Source of the DNA: Candidatus Heimdallarchaeota archaeon
GTDB taxonomy: Archaea; Asgardarchaeota; Heimdallarchaeia; Heimdallarchaeales; Kariarchaeaceae
Length of the DNA stretch: 5,905 nt
Direction: 5' to 3'
NCBI GenBank assembly: GCA_015522385.1
Contig: WAMJ01000036.1
Coordinates: 1 to 5,905, forward strand
The notes under the pieces were generated by a model. It saw nothing but the letters and a program-made list of their open reading frames with translations, made no database searches and was not told where the DNA came from. Numbering within the stretch: position 1 is the stretch's first letter; each line of letters begins with the position of its first letter. The position numbers were made by a program, and so were the translations under genes. This document shows positions 5,708 to 5,905 of the stretch, in pieces.

Positions 5708-5884
5708 TTAATCAAAACTATTGCTTTTACGCAATTTATACGCAGATATAAGCTCTACTACCCCCATGGCATAATGGATTGGTTGTAGGAAGTGAAAACC
5801 AATTAACATTATCTGGATGGTTAACCATGCAAACAACGTAATCCCCATGAAAAGACCATAAAGTGCTGCCTTCCTGTATTCCAT
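5708..5884 (-). CDS. Small or truncated membrane protein at contig end
   Basis: A minus-strand frame runs from the contig edge to a TAA at 5708-5710. Its first ATG is at 5884, giving 58 residues. The peptide starts MEYRKAALYG and ends AYKLRKSNSFD. It has one clear hydrophobic segment (about 7-32), a second shorter one (about 35-48) and a basic tail, as in a small integral membrane protein. Only five genomic bases remain between the ATG and the adapter, and the frame is open through them. The ATG could therefore be the true start or an internal Met of a longer truncated gene. Family not recognised. It converges on tadC, so it need not be part of the pilus operon. Confidence 0.5.
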   Translation of the reverse strand: MEYRKAALYGLFMGITLFAWLTIQIMLIGFHFLQPIHYAMGVVELISAYKLRKSNSFD

Positions 5885-5889
5885 TAGAG

Positions 5890-5905
5890 CTGTCTCTTAT
5901 ACACA
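5890..5905. other. Residual Tn5 mosaic-end (Nextera) adapter sequence
   Basis: The last 16 bases, CTGTCTCTTATACACA, match exactly the first 16 bases of the 19-bp Tn5 mosaic end CTGTCTCTTATACACATCT used in tagmentation libraries. A match this long at the exact end of a sequence is best explained by untrimmed adapter read-through, not by a genomic Tn5 copy. Genomic sequence therefore ends at about 5889. Any translation reaching past that point is artificial. Confidence 0.95.

Noticed and set aside
5890..5905. End of a genuine Tn5/IS50 transposon
   Set aside because: The match is to the synthetic hyperactive mosaic end, stops at the contig edge, and no transposase or target duplication is visible.
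1..5905. CRISPR array, rRNA, tRNA, integrase or defence system
   Set aside because: No spaced repeat series, RNA-gene signature or matching protein motif was seen on either strand.

Overview
This 5.9 kb window looks like one end of an archaeal metagenomic contig, most probably from an Asgard archaeon. The archaeal assignment rests on three things: TATA-like boxes upstream of genes, an archaeal-style type IV pilus ATPase/membrane-protein pair, and a type-4 Fe-S uracil-DNA glycosylase ending in a PCNA-binding motif. The Asgard assignment rests mainly on a complete single-domain ADF/cofilin homologue at positions 126-560. This is an actin-regulating fold otherwise typical of eukaryotes, and it shares a strand with the archaeal genes. 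I cannot tell which Asgard lineage it is.

Left half (minus strand, reading from 3174 down to 126): a HAD-superfamily phosphatase (TTG start), a GT-B glycosyltransferase of the MJ1255-like family, and a type-4 uracil-DNA glycosylase form a probable three-gene operon. The gaps are 52 nt and about 2 nt. A 241-nt (561-801) non-coding gap follows, holding a T-run that may be a terminator and then a separate promoter (TATA box, perfect 6-bp palindrome, Shine-Dalgarno-like site). That promoter drives the ADF/cofilin gene, which therefore probably has its own regulation.

Middle (3175-3363): a divergent, AT-rich promoter region with two identical TATAAAAAT boxes separates the HAD operon from the plus-strand genes.

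Right half (plus strand): a TadA/GspE-type secretion ATPase (3364-4548) and a TadC/T2SF-type polytopic membrane protein (4545-5660) overlap by 4 nt (ATGA). They form the motor and platform of an archaeal type IV pilus-like machine. No pilin or prepilin peptidase is present in the window.

Right edge: a small minus-strand membrane ORF (5708-5884, open toward the contig end) converges on tadC. The last 16 bases (5890-5905) are not genomic: they match the Tn5 mosaic end used as the Nextera adapter, so the contig ends in untrimmed adapter.

The most notable content is the eukaryote-like cofilin gene with its palindromic promoter element, followed by the textbook PIP box at the tip of the glycosylase.
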